A DNA stretch of 64,000 bases from Planctomycetota bacterium (lineage in GTDB: Bacteria; Planctomycetota; Phycisphaerae; SM23-33): positions 78,541 through 142,540 of the forward strand of contig JAKJER010000014.1 of the NCBI GenBank assembly GCA_022705325.1, written 5' to 3'. A program made the translations under genes and the position numbers. Positions 25,750-33,741 of this stretch are shown one piece after another (within the stretch, counting starts at the first letter, position 1; every line of letters starts with the position of its first letter). The notes under the pieces were generated by a model. The model ran no database searches, had not been told where the DNA came from, and saw only the letters and a program-made list of their open reading frames with translations.

Positions 25750-26007
25750 ATGGCCAATCAAGCCAACGCGAAACAGAAACTGTCGTTCGAGAAGGCGCTG
25801 GAACGCCTGGAGCAGATCGTCGACCAGATCGAGAGCGGCAAGGTGCCGCTGGAAGAGTCGATCGACAAGTACGCCCAGGGCATCGAGCTGATCAAGCAGT
25901 GCCGCTCCATCCTCGAATCGGCCGAGCGGAAGATCCAGGTGCTCGCCAAGGGCGAAGGCCAGGACGTCCGGGTGACCGGCTCGCTGGAAGAGGGTGAGGA
26001 GGCTTGA
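25750..26007 (+). CDS. xseB: Exodeoxyribonuclease VII small subunit
   Basis: An 85-aa protein with the family core LSFEKALERLEQIVDQIESG and LEESIDKYAQGIELIKQC, two helices that wrap the coiled coil of XseA. It lies 14 bases behind xseA and is surely co-transcribed. Length is normal. Confidence 0.96.
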   Translation: MANQANAKQKLSFEKALERLEQIVDQIESGKVPLEESIDKYAQGIELIKQCRSILESAERKIQVLAKGEGQDVRVTGSLEEGEEA

Positions 26008-26134
26008 CGGCCCCCCCGTCGCCCAGCGGAAGCGTGACCGGTAGCCGGGATGGCGTGAGCGGAACACCGGCGGCAGGTTGTCTTGAAGGCCCCCAGCGAT
26101 CTCGGCGTGCACCGGCTGTTCGTAGTGCTGCCTG

Positions 26135-26773
26135 CTACTGGAGCAGGTCGGCAAGGATGCGGACGATCTCGGGCACGCGGTGGGCGACCATGGCCAGCGG
26201 GGCGACGAGCATCGCGGTGGCCACCAGCAGCAGCGAGACGCCCATGGGGGTCGTCTCAGCCGGCACGGTCGCCAGCGTTCGCGTGAGCTGATCTTCCAAT
26301 CGCTTGCCCAGGTCGTCGCGCCCGCCCTCGAGATAGAGCGAGACGTTCCGCAACATGGGGAAGCCGCTGACGCGCAGTCGGGCCGAGCCGTCCAGGCGGA
26401 AGGATGCGCCCTGGCGCTGGTAGTCCACGCCGAGCTGTTCGAGCGAGCGGGCGATGATCTGGCGGGCCTGGTCGGCGGGCAGGTTGTAGACGACCCAGTT
26501 CTGGCCCCGCGGCGCCAGCAGGGCCACCGCGCCGACCGCCCCGGCCAGGGCCAGCGCCGCCGCCAGGGGCCAGGGGCGAAGCGCCTCGACCAGGGGCAGC
26601 AGCAGCAGGGGGCTGAGGGCGGCGATCATGAGCACGAAGTCGCGGCGTCCGGTGAGCAGTTGGGGGGTCTTTCGGCTGTTGAGCAGGCCGAGGATGAAGA
26701 AGTAGACGGCCACCGGAAGAACCACGGTGGCGATCCTCATCGACCAGACCAGTTGTTCGTTCCCGAGCAGCAC
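26135..26773 (-). CDS. Multi-pass membrane protein of unknown function
   Basis: The 212-aa protein has a GTG start at 26773 with GGAG 7 bases upstream. It has three hydrophobic segments in the first 90 residues (IATVVLPVAVYFFILGLL, LMIAALSPLLLLPLV, and an Ala/Leu-rich one). A soluble stretch of about 85 residues (PADQARQIIARSLEQLGVDY...) follows, then one more membrane segment near residues 178-198 (VSLLLVATAMLVAPLAMV). It lies 12 bases behind the 113-aa gene and is probably co-transcribed with it. It faces xseB. No family recognised. Confidence 0.7.
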   Translation of the reverse strand: MLLGNEQLVWSMRIATVVLPVAVYFFILGLLNSRKTPQLLTGRRDFVLMIAALSPLLLLPLVEALRPWPLAAALALAGAVGAVALLAPRGQNWVVYNLPADQARQIIARSLEQLGVDYQRQGASFRLDGSARLRVSGFPMLRNVSLYLEGGRDDLGKRLEDQLTRTLATVPAETTPMGVSLLLVATAMLVAPLAMVAHRVPEIVRILADLLQ

Positions 26774-26785
26774 GGGTTAACTCCG

Positions 26786-27127
26786 CTACTTGATAGACGT
26801 TGGTTCAGCTACCTTACGATACCCTAAAGCCTTCATCACGTCCAGTACTTCTGTCCAGGACGGGAAGGGCCGGCGGTTCACGCGCTTGTACTCGTTGATG
26901 GCGGTGATGAACTCGAACTGCTCCTCGGTCATCTCGCCTTCTTCGGCGGAGCGTCGATCTTCGCTTCGTCGCACCCCGGGCCCGCGGCGTCGGTCCAGCC
27001 CGCTGCGGCGGTCGACGACGTCCCGGCGCTCTCGTTGGCGCCGGTCAGCCTGGCGTCGGTCCTGCGCCGGGCCCCCACGGCGGTCGGGGCCGTCGAAGGG
27101 AGCGTCCGACTGATTGGCATCGCTCAT
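26786..27127 (-). CDS. Small protein with Asp-Arg-rich N-terminus
   Basis: The 113-aa protein has two parts. Residues 1-65 are low complexity with repeated DRR units (GPDRRGGPAQDRRQADRR and more), highly basic and acidic, and probably disordered. Residues 66-113 are a compact helical segment (TEEQFEFITAINEYKRVNRRPFPSWTEVLDVMKALGYRKV) that resembles a small winged-helix or DNA-binding module; this is a shape impression only. It has CTGGAGAAAG before the ATG and heads an operon with the membrane-protein gene. Confidence 0.7.
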   Translation of the reverse strand: MSDANQSDAPFDGPDRRGGPAQDRRQADRRQRERRDVVDRRSGLDRRRGPGVRRSEDRRSAEEGEMTEEQFEFITAINEYKRVNRRPFPSWTEVLDVMKALGYRKVAEPTSIK

Positions 27128-27149
27128 GACTTTCTCCAGCAGTTACTCA

Positions 27150-27155
27150 ATTCTA
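27150..27155 (-). promoter_or_regulatory. -10 element TAGAAT before the 113-aa gene
   Basis: TAGAAT on the minus strand 22 bases before the ATG, in a locally AT-richer stretch. The -35 is not clear. Confidence 0.4.
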
Positions 27156-27250
27156 TCGATTCCATTTTCCTCTATCGGCAAAAAAAGCGCCTCGTCCGCA
27201 GCTTTCGTCGGGAGTTCAACTCGGGGGCGCGGCGGAATTCTCTTTCCTCG

Positions 27251-27279
27251 TTGCCTGGACTCACCCCTTCGGTTACGAT
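27251..27279 (+). promoter_or_regulatory. Promoter TTGCCT-N17-TACGAT
   Basis: -35 at 27251-27256 and -10 at 27274-27279, about 30 bases before the predicted lipoprotein gene start, giving a short leader with GGGAG-like pairing. Confidence 0.5.
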
Positions 27280-27315
27280 CTGTCGCATCCTCCTGTCGTC
27301 TCGGGAGACAATCGT

Positions 27316-28116
27316 ATGCGTCTGGCGAGTTGGCCCATTTTGGCGTGCGTGCTGGTTCTGGGTCTCGGTTGCTCGAGCGGCAACGAGCCGTACCTGGTGA
27401 CCGAGAGACTGGAGAAGGGGCTGGTCATCATCCTGCCGGGCATCGAGGGCGAGAGCCCGCTCAACCGCGACATTCGCCGCGGCCTGGAGCAGTCCGGACT
27501 GGGGCGCGCACTGCCCATCCACCGCTGGGGCAGGCCCATCCCGGTGGCCGGGCCGCTCATCAACCAGATGGACTTCCTGGGCAACCGCCTGGCCGGGCAG
27601 CGGATCGCCGAGATGATCGTCAACTACCAGCGGGCCCACCCGGGCCGGCCCGTCCACCTGGTCGGGCATAGCGGCGGCGGGGGGGTGGCGGTGTTCGCGG
27701 CCGAAGCCTTGCCCGAGGGGAACCAGGTCGACGGCCTGGTGCTGCTGTCGGCAAGCATCTCCCGCACGTACAACCTCACCAAGGCCCTCAACAAGACCCG
27801 CAGCGGGATCGTCAACTTCTACTCCAAGGCCGACGTGGGCTTCCTGGTCATCGGGACGATCCTGGCGGGCAACGTGGACGGCGCCCGCGGCCCGGCCGCC
27901 GGCGCGCTGGGCTTTTCCACCCCCGACGACGACGACCCCGAGGAGAAGCGCCTGGCCTATCAGAAGCTCCACCAGGTGGAGTTGACCAGCGAATTGACCG
28001 GCGGGGGCGAGGCGCACGCCAGTTCCACCCACAGCGGCTTCATCCGCCAGCACGTCTCGCAGTGGATCGCCTCTTCCGCCTGGCCCCCCGGTTCCGAGAT
28101 TGCCAGCGGAGAGTGA
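27316..28116 (+). CDS. Alpha/beta-hydrolase lipoprotein
   Basis: The 266-aa protein has a lipobox (LVLGLGC, Cys19) and so should be membrane-anchored outside the cytoplasm. The nucleophile elbow is G-H-S119-G-G-G, and VHLVGHSGGGG fits the alpha/beta-hydrolase fold of esterases and lipases. The His of the triad is probably in the HSGFIRQH region near the C-terminus. It lies 8 bases before the OPT transporter gene and is likely in one operon. Substrate unknown. Confidence 0.82.
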   Translation: MRLASWPILACVLVLGLGCSSGNEPYLVTERLEKGLVIILPGIEGESPLNRDIRRGLEQSGLGRALPIHRWGRPIPVAGPLINQMDFLGNRLAGQRIAEMIVNYQRAHPGRPVHLVGHSGGGGVAVFAAEALPEGNQVDGLVLLSASISRTYNLTKALNKTRSGIVNFYSKADVGFLVIGTILAGNVDGARGPAAGALGFSTPDDDDPEEKRLAYQKLHQVELTSELTGGGEAHASSTHSGFIRQHVSQWIASSAWPPGSEIASGE

Positions 28117-28124
28117 CGGCCCAT

Positions 28125-30140
28125 ATGGACCAATCGCCAACCAAACCGGACGTGTCAGCGCCGAACGCTTCGCCCGAGCGCTCCCTTCCCGAGATTACGG
28201 TTCGGGCCGTGTTGCTGGGGGCGGCGCTGAGCGTGATCCTGGGGGCGGCCAACGTGTACCTGGGGCTCAAGGCGGGCATGACCGTGGCGGCGTCGATTCC
28301 GGCGGCCGTCGTGTCCATGGGCCTGCTGCGGATCTTCCGCCGCCCGAGCATCCTGGAGAACAACATCGTGCAGACGGCGGCCTCCGCGGGCGAGAGCCTG
28401 GCCGCCGGAGTGCTGTTCACCCTGCCGGCTCTTCTGATCCTGGGCGTCTGGAAGAGATTCGACTACTGGTCGACGACGGCGATTGCGGCCTTGGGCGGCA
28501 TCATCGGCGTGCTGTTCACCGTGCCGCTGCGGCGGGCCCTGGTGCTGGGCTCGGAGCTGCGTTTCCCCGAGGGCGTGGCCACCGCCGAGGTGCTCCGCGT
28601 GGGCGAGCTGTCTGCCGGCAGGCAGGCGGCGGAGGGCAAGGGCGCGAGCACGGGCCTGTGGACGCTGGTGGCTGGGTCGCTGGCCGGCGGACTGTACAAG
28701 CTGGGCGAAGCGGGCCTGCGGCTGTTCGGCGACGTGGCCGGCGTCTCCGTGCATGCCGGGCGGACGGTCTGGTCGGCGGCCCTGGGTCTGGCGCCCGCCC
28801 TGGTGGGCGTGGGATACATCGTCGGCTTCAACATCGCGGTCCTGGTCTTCCTGGGCGGGGCGGCCAACTGGTTCGTGGCCATTCCGATCGTCGGCTGGCT
28901 GCAGGGCACGGACGTGGCGGCCGACCCGTACAAGATCGCCCGCGGCCTGTGGTCCGCGCAGACGCGGTACATCGGCGTGGGGGCGATGGTGGTGGGGGGG
29001 CTGTGGGCGCTGGTGCGGATGTGGGGCAACCTGGTGGCGGGACTGGCCGCGGGGTTGCAGGCCATCCGCGACCGCCGCCGCGGCCGGCAGGACGCCCTCC
29101 CCCGCGAGCAGCGCGACATGCCGGTGACCTGGCTGGCCGGCGCGCTGGTCGCCTGCGTCGGGCCGATGTTCTTCATCTTCCGCCTGATCCTGCCCGAGGC
29201 CTCGCCCGCCCTGGTGCTGTTCATGTGCCTGGCCATGCTGGTGGCCGCCTTCGTCTTCAGCGCGGTCGCGTCGTACATGGCCGGGCTGGTCGGCTCGTCC
29301 AACAACCCCATCAGCGGCGTGACGATCGCGACCATCCTGAGCGTGGCCTTGCTGCTGATGGCGGTGGGGACGTCGGCGGCCGTCGGGCCGGGCGCCGCCA
29401 TCCTCATCGGCGCGGTGGTCTGCTGCGCAGCCGCCATCGGGGGCGACAACATGCAGGACCTCAAGACGGGCCTGCTGGTCGGCGCCACGCCCTGGAAGCA
29501 GCAGATCATGCAGATGGTGGGCGTGCTGGCCGGGGCGGTGGTGATGGCCCCCGTGCTGACGGTGCTGCTGGAGGCCTACGGGATCGGGACCATAACCGTC
29601 GAGGGCCAGACGCCGCTGGAAGCTCCGCAGGCGACGCTGATGGCCTCGGTCGCCCGCGGCGTGTTCCACCGCGAACTGCCTTGGGCCATGGTGGGCATCG
29701 GGGCGGTCGCCGCCGTCGCCGTCATCGTCCTGGACCTCGTGCTCGAGCGCCGCAAGAGCGAGTTCCGCACGCCCGTGCTGGCGGTGGCGGTGGGGCTGTA
29801 CCTGCCCTTGTATCTGGGCTCGGCCCTGCTGGTGGGCGGCCTGATCGCCTGGGCCGGGGGGCGCTACTGGCGCGGGCGGATCGCCCGCCAGGTGGACGTC
29901 CGCCTGCGGGCCTCGCTCGCCGAGGCGCAGCAGGACGCCCAACGCCGAGGCCTGCTGCTGGCGGCGGGGCTCATCACCGGCGAGGCCCTGCTGGGCATCG
30001 CCCTGGCCGTCCCCATCTGGTTGTGCGAGGGCCGCAATCCGCTCGACGTGGGCCTCCAGGCCATCCCCGTCTGGCCCGGCCTGATCCTGCTGGCTGGCGT
30101 CGCGATCTGGCTGTTCCGGGCGGGAACGCGAAAAGAATAG
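28125..30140 (+). CDS. OPT-family oligopeptide or metal-chelate transporter
   Basis: A 671-aa integral membrane protein with about 14-16 hydrophobic segments. Family marks are EITVRAVLLGAALSVILGAANVYLGLKAGMTV at the start (a long motif in the N-terminal 50 residues), NNIVQTAASAGESLAAG, and GSSNNPISGVTIAT in the middle. These are typical of the bacterial OPT/YSL type, which import oligopeptides or metal chelates. The ATG at 28125 follows GGAGAG by about 11 bases. A partial CCTGCC-type palindrome (28612-28630) lies in a loop-coding region (LSAGRQAAEG). Confidence 0.93.
   Translation: MDQSPTKPDVSAPNASPERSLPEITVRAVLLGAALSVILGAANVYLGLKAGMTVAASIPAAVVSMGLLRIFRRPSILENNIVQTAASAGESLAAGVLFTLPALLILGVWKRFDYWSTTAIAALGGIIGVLFTVPLRRALVLGSELRFPEGVATAEVLRVGELSAGRQAAEGKGASTGLWTLVAGSLAGGLYKLGEAGLRLFGDVAGVSVHAGRTVWSAALGLAPALVGVGYIVGFNIAVLVFLGGAANWFVAIPIVGWLQGTDVAADPYKIARGLWSAQTRYIGVGAMVVGGLWALVRMWGNLVAGLAAGLQAIRDRRRGRQDALPREQRDMPVTWLAGALVACVGPMFFIFRLILPEASPALVLFMCLAMLVAAFVFSAVASYMAGLVGSSNNPISGVTIATILSVALLLMAVGTSAAVGPGAAILIGAVVCCAAAIGGDNMQDLKTGLLVGATPWKQQIMQMVGVLAGAVVMAPVLTVLLEAYGIGTITVEGQTPLEAPQATLMASVARGVFHRELPWAMVGIGAVAAVAVIVLDLVLERRKSEFRTPVLAVAVGLYLPLYLGSALLVGGLIAWAGGRYWRGRIARQVDVRLRASLAEAQQDAQRRGLLLAAGLITGEALLGIALAVPIWLCEGRNPLDVGLQAIPVWPGLILLAGVAIWLFRAGTRKE
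28612..28630. repeat. Partial dispersed palindrome in the OPT gene
   Basis: CTGCCGGCAG (perfect 10-base palindrome) followed by GCAGG. It encodes S-A-G-R-Q-A in a predicted loop; one arm of the full element is shortened. Confidence 0.45.
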
Positions 30141-30182
30141 GAAACAAAGAAGTCCCAACAGATGAATTCTCAATTCTCCATG

Positions 30183-30214
30183 TCCAAGGAATGCGTTTCT
30201 TCCGTATCCTTGGA
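30183..30214 (+). terminator. Weak hairpin after the OPT gene
   Basis: Arms TCCAAGGA (30183-30190) and TCCTTGGA (30207-30214) with a 16-base loop in an AT-richer spacer. No U-run follows directly. Confidence 0.35.
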
Positions 30215-30318
30215 TATTGAAACTTGAACGTTCTGCTGTTGAACCTTCTTCGTGGTCCTTTCAGGACAACATGCGGGGACTGTCTCCGTTGGACTGGTGG
30301 ACCTGCAGGAGTATAACC

Positions 30319-33300
30319 ATGCCACGACCTTTGGCGATTGCAGCGGTGTTATGGGCCGTCCTCAGTAGTTGCCCGCCTGTCCAGGCAGACCTGGCCCAGG
30401 TCGTCCGCGACAGCGGGGTGCAGGGCGGGCTGGTCGTGCGGATCGGATGCGACGACCCCGGGGCCATCGCTTCGTTGCGGCTGAACGAGCGGTTCGTGGT
30501 CCACGCGCTGGACGTCGACGCCGCCAAGGTCGCCGCCGCACGCGAGGCCGTCCGCCAGGCCGGCCTGTACGGGCCTGTCAGCGCCGATCGCTTCGACGGC
30601 AAGAAGCTGCCCTACGTGGACAATCTGGTCAACCTGATCGTGTGCGAAGCCGCCTGCTCCGTGCCGAAAGACGAACTTCTCCGCGCGCTGGCGCCCGGCG
30701 GGGTCGCCCTCGTCGCCGGTCAGAAACTCGTCAAGCCCTGGCCCGACGACATCGACCAGTGGACGCACTACCTGCACGATCCCGGCAATAACGCCGTCGC
30801 CCGCGACCGGGCCGCCCAGCCGCGGTCCATCCAGTGGGTGGCCGAGCCGCGCTGGGGGCGCAGCCACGAGGAACTGGCCAGCATGTCCGCCGCCGTGACC
30901 GCCAACGGGCGGATCTTCACCATCATGGACCGGGCGCCCCTGGCCTCCATCCGCTTCCTCGGGCAATGGGAGCTGACCGGGCGCGACGCCTTCAGCGGCG
31001 TGCTGTTGTGGACGCGGAAGATCTCCCTGTGGAGCGACCACCTGCGACATTTCCGCGCCGGGCCTCTCCACCTGCCGCGCCGCCTGGTCGCCGTTGGCGA
31101 TCGCGTGTATGTCACGCTCGGCCTGGCGGCGAGCGTCTCGCAGCTCGACGCAGCCACCGGCAAGACCCTCCGCGAGTACCCCGGAACCGAGCAGGCCGAG
31201 GAGATTGTGGTGGACGGCGGCGTGGTGTACGTCGCCGTGAGCGCGTCGGAGGCTAACCGCCGCGGCGGGGGGCTCTACGTTCGCAACGAGCCCCCGCTGC
31301 CCAAGGATCGGTTCATCGCCGCCTACCAGGCTGACACGGGCAAACAAATCTGGACCAAGCCGCTGGGGCCCAAGGAGCACCTGCTGCCCCAGACGCTGGC
31401 AGCTGCGGGCGAAGCGATCTACTACCAGGACACGACGGGCCTGGTGAAGCTCAACGCTGCCGACGGCAAAGAGCAGTGGCGCACGCCGCGGCAGACGCCG
31501 CAGCGGCGGATGTCGTTTTCCGCTCCCACGCTTGTGGTCCGCGAGGGCGTGGTCCTGCTGGCCGACCGCAATGCCGGCGACAAGCCGGGCCAGGCGCCGG
31601 CCGCCGGCGCCGTCGAGTGGGGCGTCCACGGGTGGGGCGAGAACGGCTTCGACCGAAAGCCCCCCTGCACCCTGCGGGCCTACGAGGCCAAGACGGGCAA
31701 GGAGCTGTGGTCGGCCCCATGCAGCGAGGGCTACAACTCGCCGGTGGATGTCTTTGTGGTTGGCCAAACCGTCTGGGTCGGCAGCGACTTCACGGGCTAT
31801 GACCTCAAGACGGGCCAGTCCAAGGGCAAGCTGAACTGGAAGGGCGCCGCCGTGGGCATGGCCCATCACCGCTGCTATCGCGACAAGGCGACCGAGCAGT
31901 ACATCCTGACCGGGCGTTCGGGCGTGGAAGTGGTCAGCTACGAGTCCGGCTGGATCGGCAACAACAGTTGGATCCGCGGCACCTGCCAATACGGGATCAT
32001 GCCGGCCAACGGGCTCATCTACGCCCCGCCCGACGCGTGCGCGTGTTTCGGCAAGGTCAAGCAGCCGGGGATGTTCGCGGCCGCGGGCAAGAGGCGGGCC
32101 GACGGGTCGATGCCCTTCGCCGGCGAGCCGTTGGAGAAGGGCCCCGTTTACGGGGAATCGGCCATGATCAAGCCGACGCCCGGCGTCCCGGCCGACTGGC
32201 CCATGTACCGCCGCGACGCAGCCCGCAGCGGGTCGGTGAACACGAAGCTGCCGGACAAGCTCCAGCCGCAATGGTCGGCCCGCATCGGCGGGCGGCTGAC
32301 CCAGCCGGTTGTTGCCGGTGGCCTGACGGTGGTGTCGGCGATCGACACCCACACGGTCCACGCGCTGGATGCTGTCAACGGCCAGCCCCGCTGGACCTTC
32401 ACCGCGGGCGGGCGCGTCGACAGCCCGCCGGTCCTGCACGCGGGGATGGTCTACTTCGGCTCGGCAGACGGGTACGTCTACGCCCTGCGGGGCATGGACG
32501 GCAAGCTGGCCTGGCGCTTCCGCGCCGCCCCGGCGGACCACCGGACCGTCGCCTACGAGCAGGTCGAGTCGGTCTGGCCCGTGCACGGCGCGGTGCTGAT
32601 GCAGAACGGTTTCCTCTATGCCTCCGCGGGGCGATCGACGTACCTGGACGGCGGGCTCGTCCTGTACGCCCTGGACCCGAAGACGGGCAAGCAGCTCCAC
32701 CGCCACGTGGTGACCTATATCGACCCGCAGAGCGACAAGCAGACCGCCAGGGAGGGCAAGGGCTTCGGCGCCTTCGACATGGAGGGCACGGCCACCGACG
32801 TGCTCTCGGGCGACGGCGAGTCGGTGTTCATCAAGCATCTGCGCTTCGACGCGCACTGCCAACCGGTGAAAGAGCCCAAACCCCACTTGTTCGCCGTGAC
32901 AGGATTCCTGGGCGAGGAGTGGTTCGTGCGGTCGTACTGGACCATCGCCGAGACCACCGGCGCCGGCTGGGGCCATTGGACGGTTCCGACAGCCCGCACC
33001 TGGTTCGGGCGGATCATGAGCTTCAACGACCAGCGGGTGTGCGGCTACGGACGCGTGCGGATCCTCAGCGGTCCGACGGGTCACAAGGCCGATGCGTATC
33101 ACCTGTACGCCGCGCGGCGGACGACGACTGCCCAGCCGCCGGCCGGCCCGCCCGGCGCCGCCGTCAAGTCCGAGTCCAGTGCGGCCTCCGACGCGCCCAA
33201 GGCCAAGGGCAAGAAGGCCAAGCGGGCCGGCAAGGGCGACGACCAGGCCAAGCCCAAAGACCCGCCCAAGCAATATGAGTGGACCGACACGAACTCGCTG

Positions 33301-33594
33301 ATCGCGCGGGCCATGGTGCTGGCGGGCGACAAGCTCGTGGTGGCCGGGCCCAAGGACCTGGGCCAGAAGACCGAGGACATCCTGGCCTTCGAGAACGAAG
33401 AAGAGGCCCTGGCCGCCTTCGAGGGGCGCCGCGGCGTGCTGCTGCGGGTGATCTCCGCCGCCGACGGCAAGCAGGTCTTCGAGACCCCGCTGCCCGTCTT
33501 GCCCGTCTTCGACGGTCTGTCGGCCGCCAACGGCAAGCTGTACATGAGCCTCCAGGACGGCAGCGTCCAGTGCTGGGCCGACGGGCGGGACTAG
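30319..33594 (+). CDS. Exported PQQ-type beta-propeller with methyltransferase-like N-domain
   Basis: A 1,091-aa protein with a signal peptide (MPRPLAIAAVLWAVLSSCPPVQA). Residues about 25-135 look like a class I methyltransferase fold: VVRIGC, HALDVDAAKVAAAREAVRQAGL, LPYVDNLVNLIVCEA and LRALAPGGVALV. After WTHYLHDPGNNAV, a long series of PQQ-like propeller blades follows (AFSGVLLWTRKI, DAATGKTLREYPG, YEAKTGKELW, AVNGQPRWTF, DGKLAWRF). A Lys/Ala-rich linker sits near residues 950-985. The ATG at 30319 has GGAG 7 bases upstream and starts the signal peptide. The fusion is known as an annotation pattern in planctomycetes but its activity is not. Confidence 0.82.
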   Translation: MPRPLAIAAVLWAVLSSCPPVQADLAQVVRDSGVQGGLVVRIGCDDPGAIASLRLNERFVVHALDVDAAKVAAAREAVRQAGLYGPVSADRFDGKKLPYVDNLVNLIVCEAACSVPKDELLRALAPGGVALVAGQKLVKPWPDDIDQWTHYLHDPGNNAVARDRAAQPRSIQWVAEPRWGRSHEELASMSAAVTANGRIFTIMDRAPLASIRFLGQWELTGRDAFSGVLLWTRKISLWSDHLRHFRAGPLHLPRRLVAVGDRVYVTLGLAASVSQLDAATGKTLREYPGTEQAEEIVVDGGVVYVAVSASEANRRGGGLYVRNEPPLPKDRFIAAYQADTGKQIWTKPLGPKEHLLPQTLAAAGEAIYYQDTTGLVKLNAADGKEQWRTPRQTPQRRMSFSAPTLVVREGVVLLADRNAGDKPGQAPAAGAVEWGVHGWGENGFDRKPPCTLRAYEAKTGKELWSAPCSEGYNSPVDVFVVGQTVWVGSDFTGYDLKTGQSKGKLNWKGAAVGMAHHRCYRDKATEQYILTGRSGVEVVSYESGWIGNNSWIRGTCQYGIMPANGLIYAPPDACACFGKVKQPGMFAAAGKRRADGSMPFAGEPLEKGPVYGESAMIKPTPGVPADWPMYRRDAARSGSVNTKLPDKLQPQWSARIGGRLTQPVVAGGLTVVSAIDTHTVHALDAVNGQPRWTFTAGGRVDSPPVLHAGMVYFGSADGYVYALRGMDGKLAWRFRAAPADHRTVAYEQVESVWPVHGAVLMQNGFLYASAGRSTYLDGGLVLYALDPKTGKQLHRHVVTYIDPQSDKQTAREGKGFGAFDMEGTATDVLSGDGESVFIKHLRFDAHCQPVKEPKPHLFAVTGFLGEEWFVRSYWTIAETTGAGWGHWTVPTARTWFGRIMSFNDQRVCGYGRVRILSGPTGHKADAYHLYAARRTTTAQPPAGPPGAAVKSESSAASDAPKAKGKKAKRAGKGDDQAKPKDPPKQYEWTDTNSLIARAMVLAGDKLVVAGPKDLGQKTEDILAFENEEEALAAFEGRRGVLLRVISAADGKQVFETPLPVLPVFDGLSAANGKLYMSLQDGSVQCWADGRD
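30375..30386. repeat. Short CCTG/CAGG palindrome at a signal-peptide end
   Basis: GCCTG-TC-CAGGC encodes part of P-P-V-Q-A at the signal-peptide cleavage region of the PQQ-propeller protein. It is only a 5-bp stem, a possible remnant of the dispersed family. Confidence 0.3.
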
Positions 33595-33604
33595 AGCCCA
33601 CCGG

Positions 33605-33660
33605 CCAGGGAATAGGAAAGAGAACTTGGGACGAACTCCTCCCTCTTGCCTATTCCCTGG
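33605..33660. terminator. 12-bp inverted repeat between convergent genes
   Basis: CCAGGGAATAGG (33605-33616) and CCTATTCCCTGG (33649-33660) pair perfectly around a 32-base loop. One arm is made of heptad-repeat sequence. It could act as a terminator for the PQQ-propeller gene, which ends at 33594. Confidence 0.4.
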
Positions 33661-33685
33661 TCCCTGATCCCTGTGTATCCCCCAG

Positions 33686-33741
33686 TCCCTATTCCCTCAT
33701 CCCTATTCCCTAATCCCTCATCCCTCATCCCTGTTCCCTAG
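33686..33741. repeat. Heptanucleotide tandem repeat TCCCTNN (8 copies)
   Basis: Eight uninterrupted heptads with the fixed part TCCCT and variable last two bases (AT, CA, AT, AA, CA, CA, GT, AG), with looser copies from about 33653. On the minus strand this is GGGA every 7 bases, able to form a G-quadruplex. The stop codon of the DUF1080 gene (33738-33740) lies inside the array. A second array is at 35612-35639. Confidence 0.9.
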
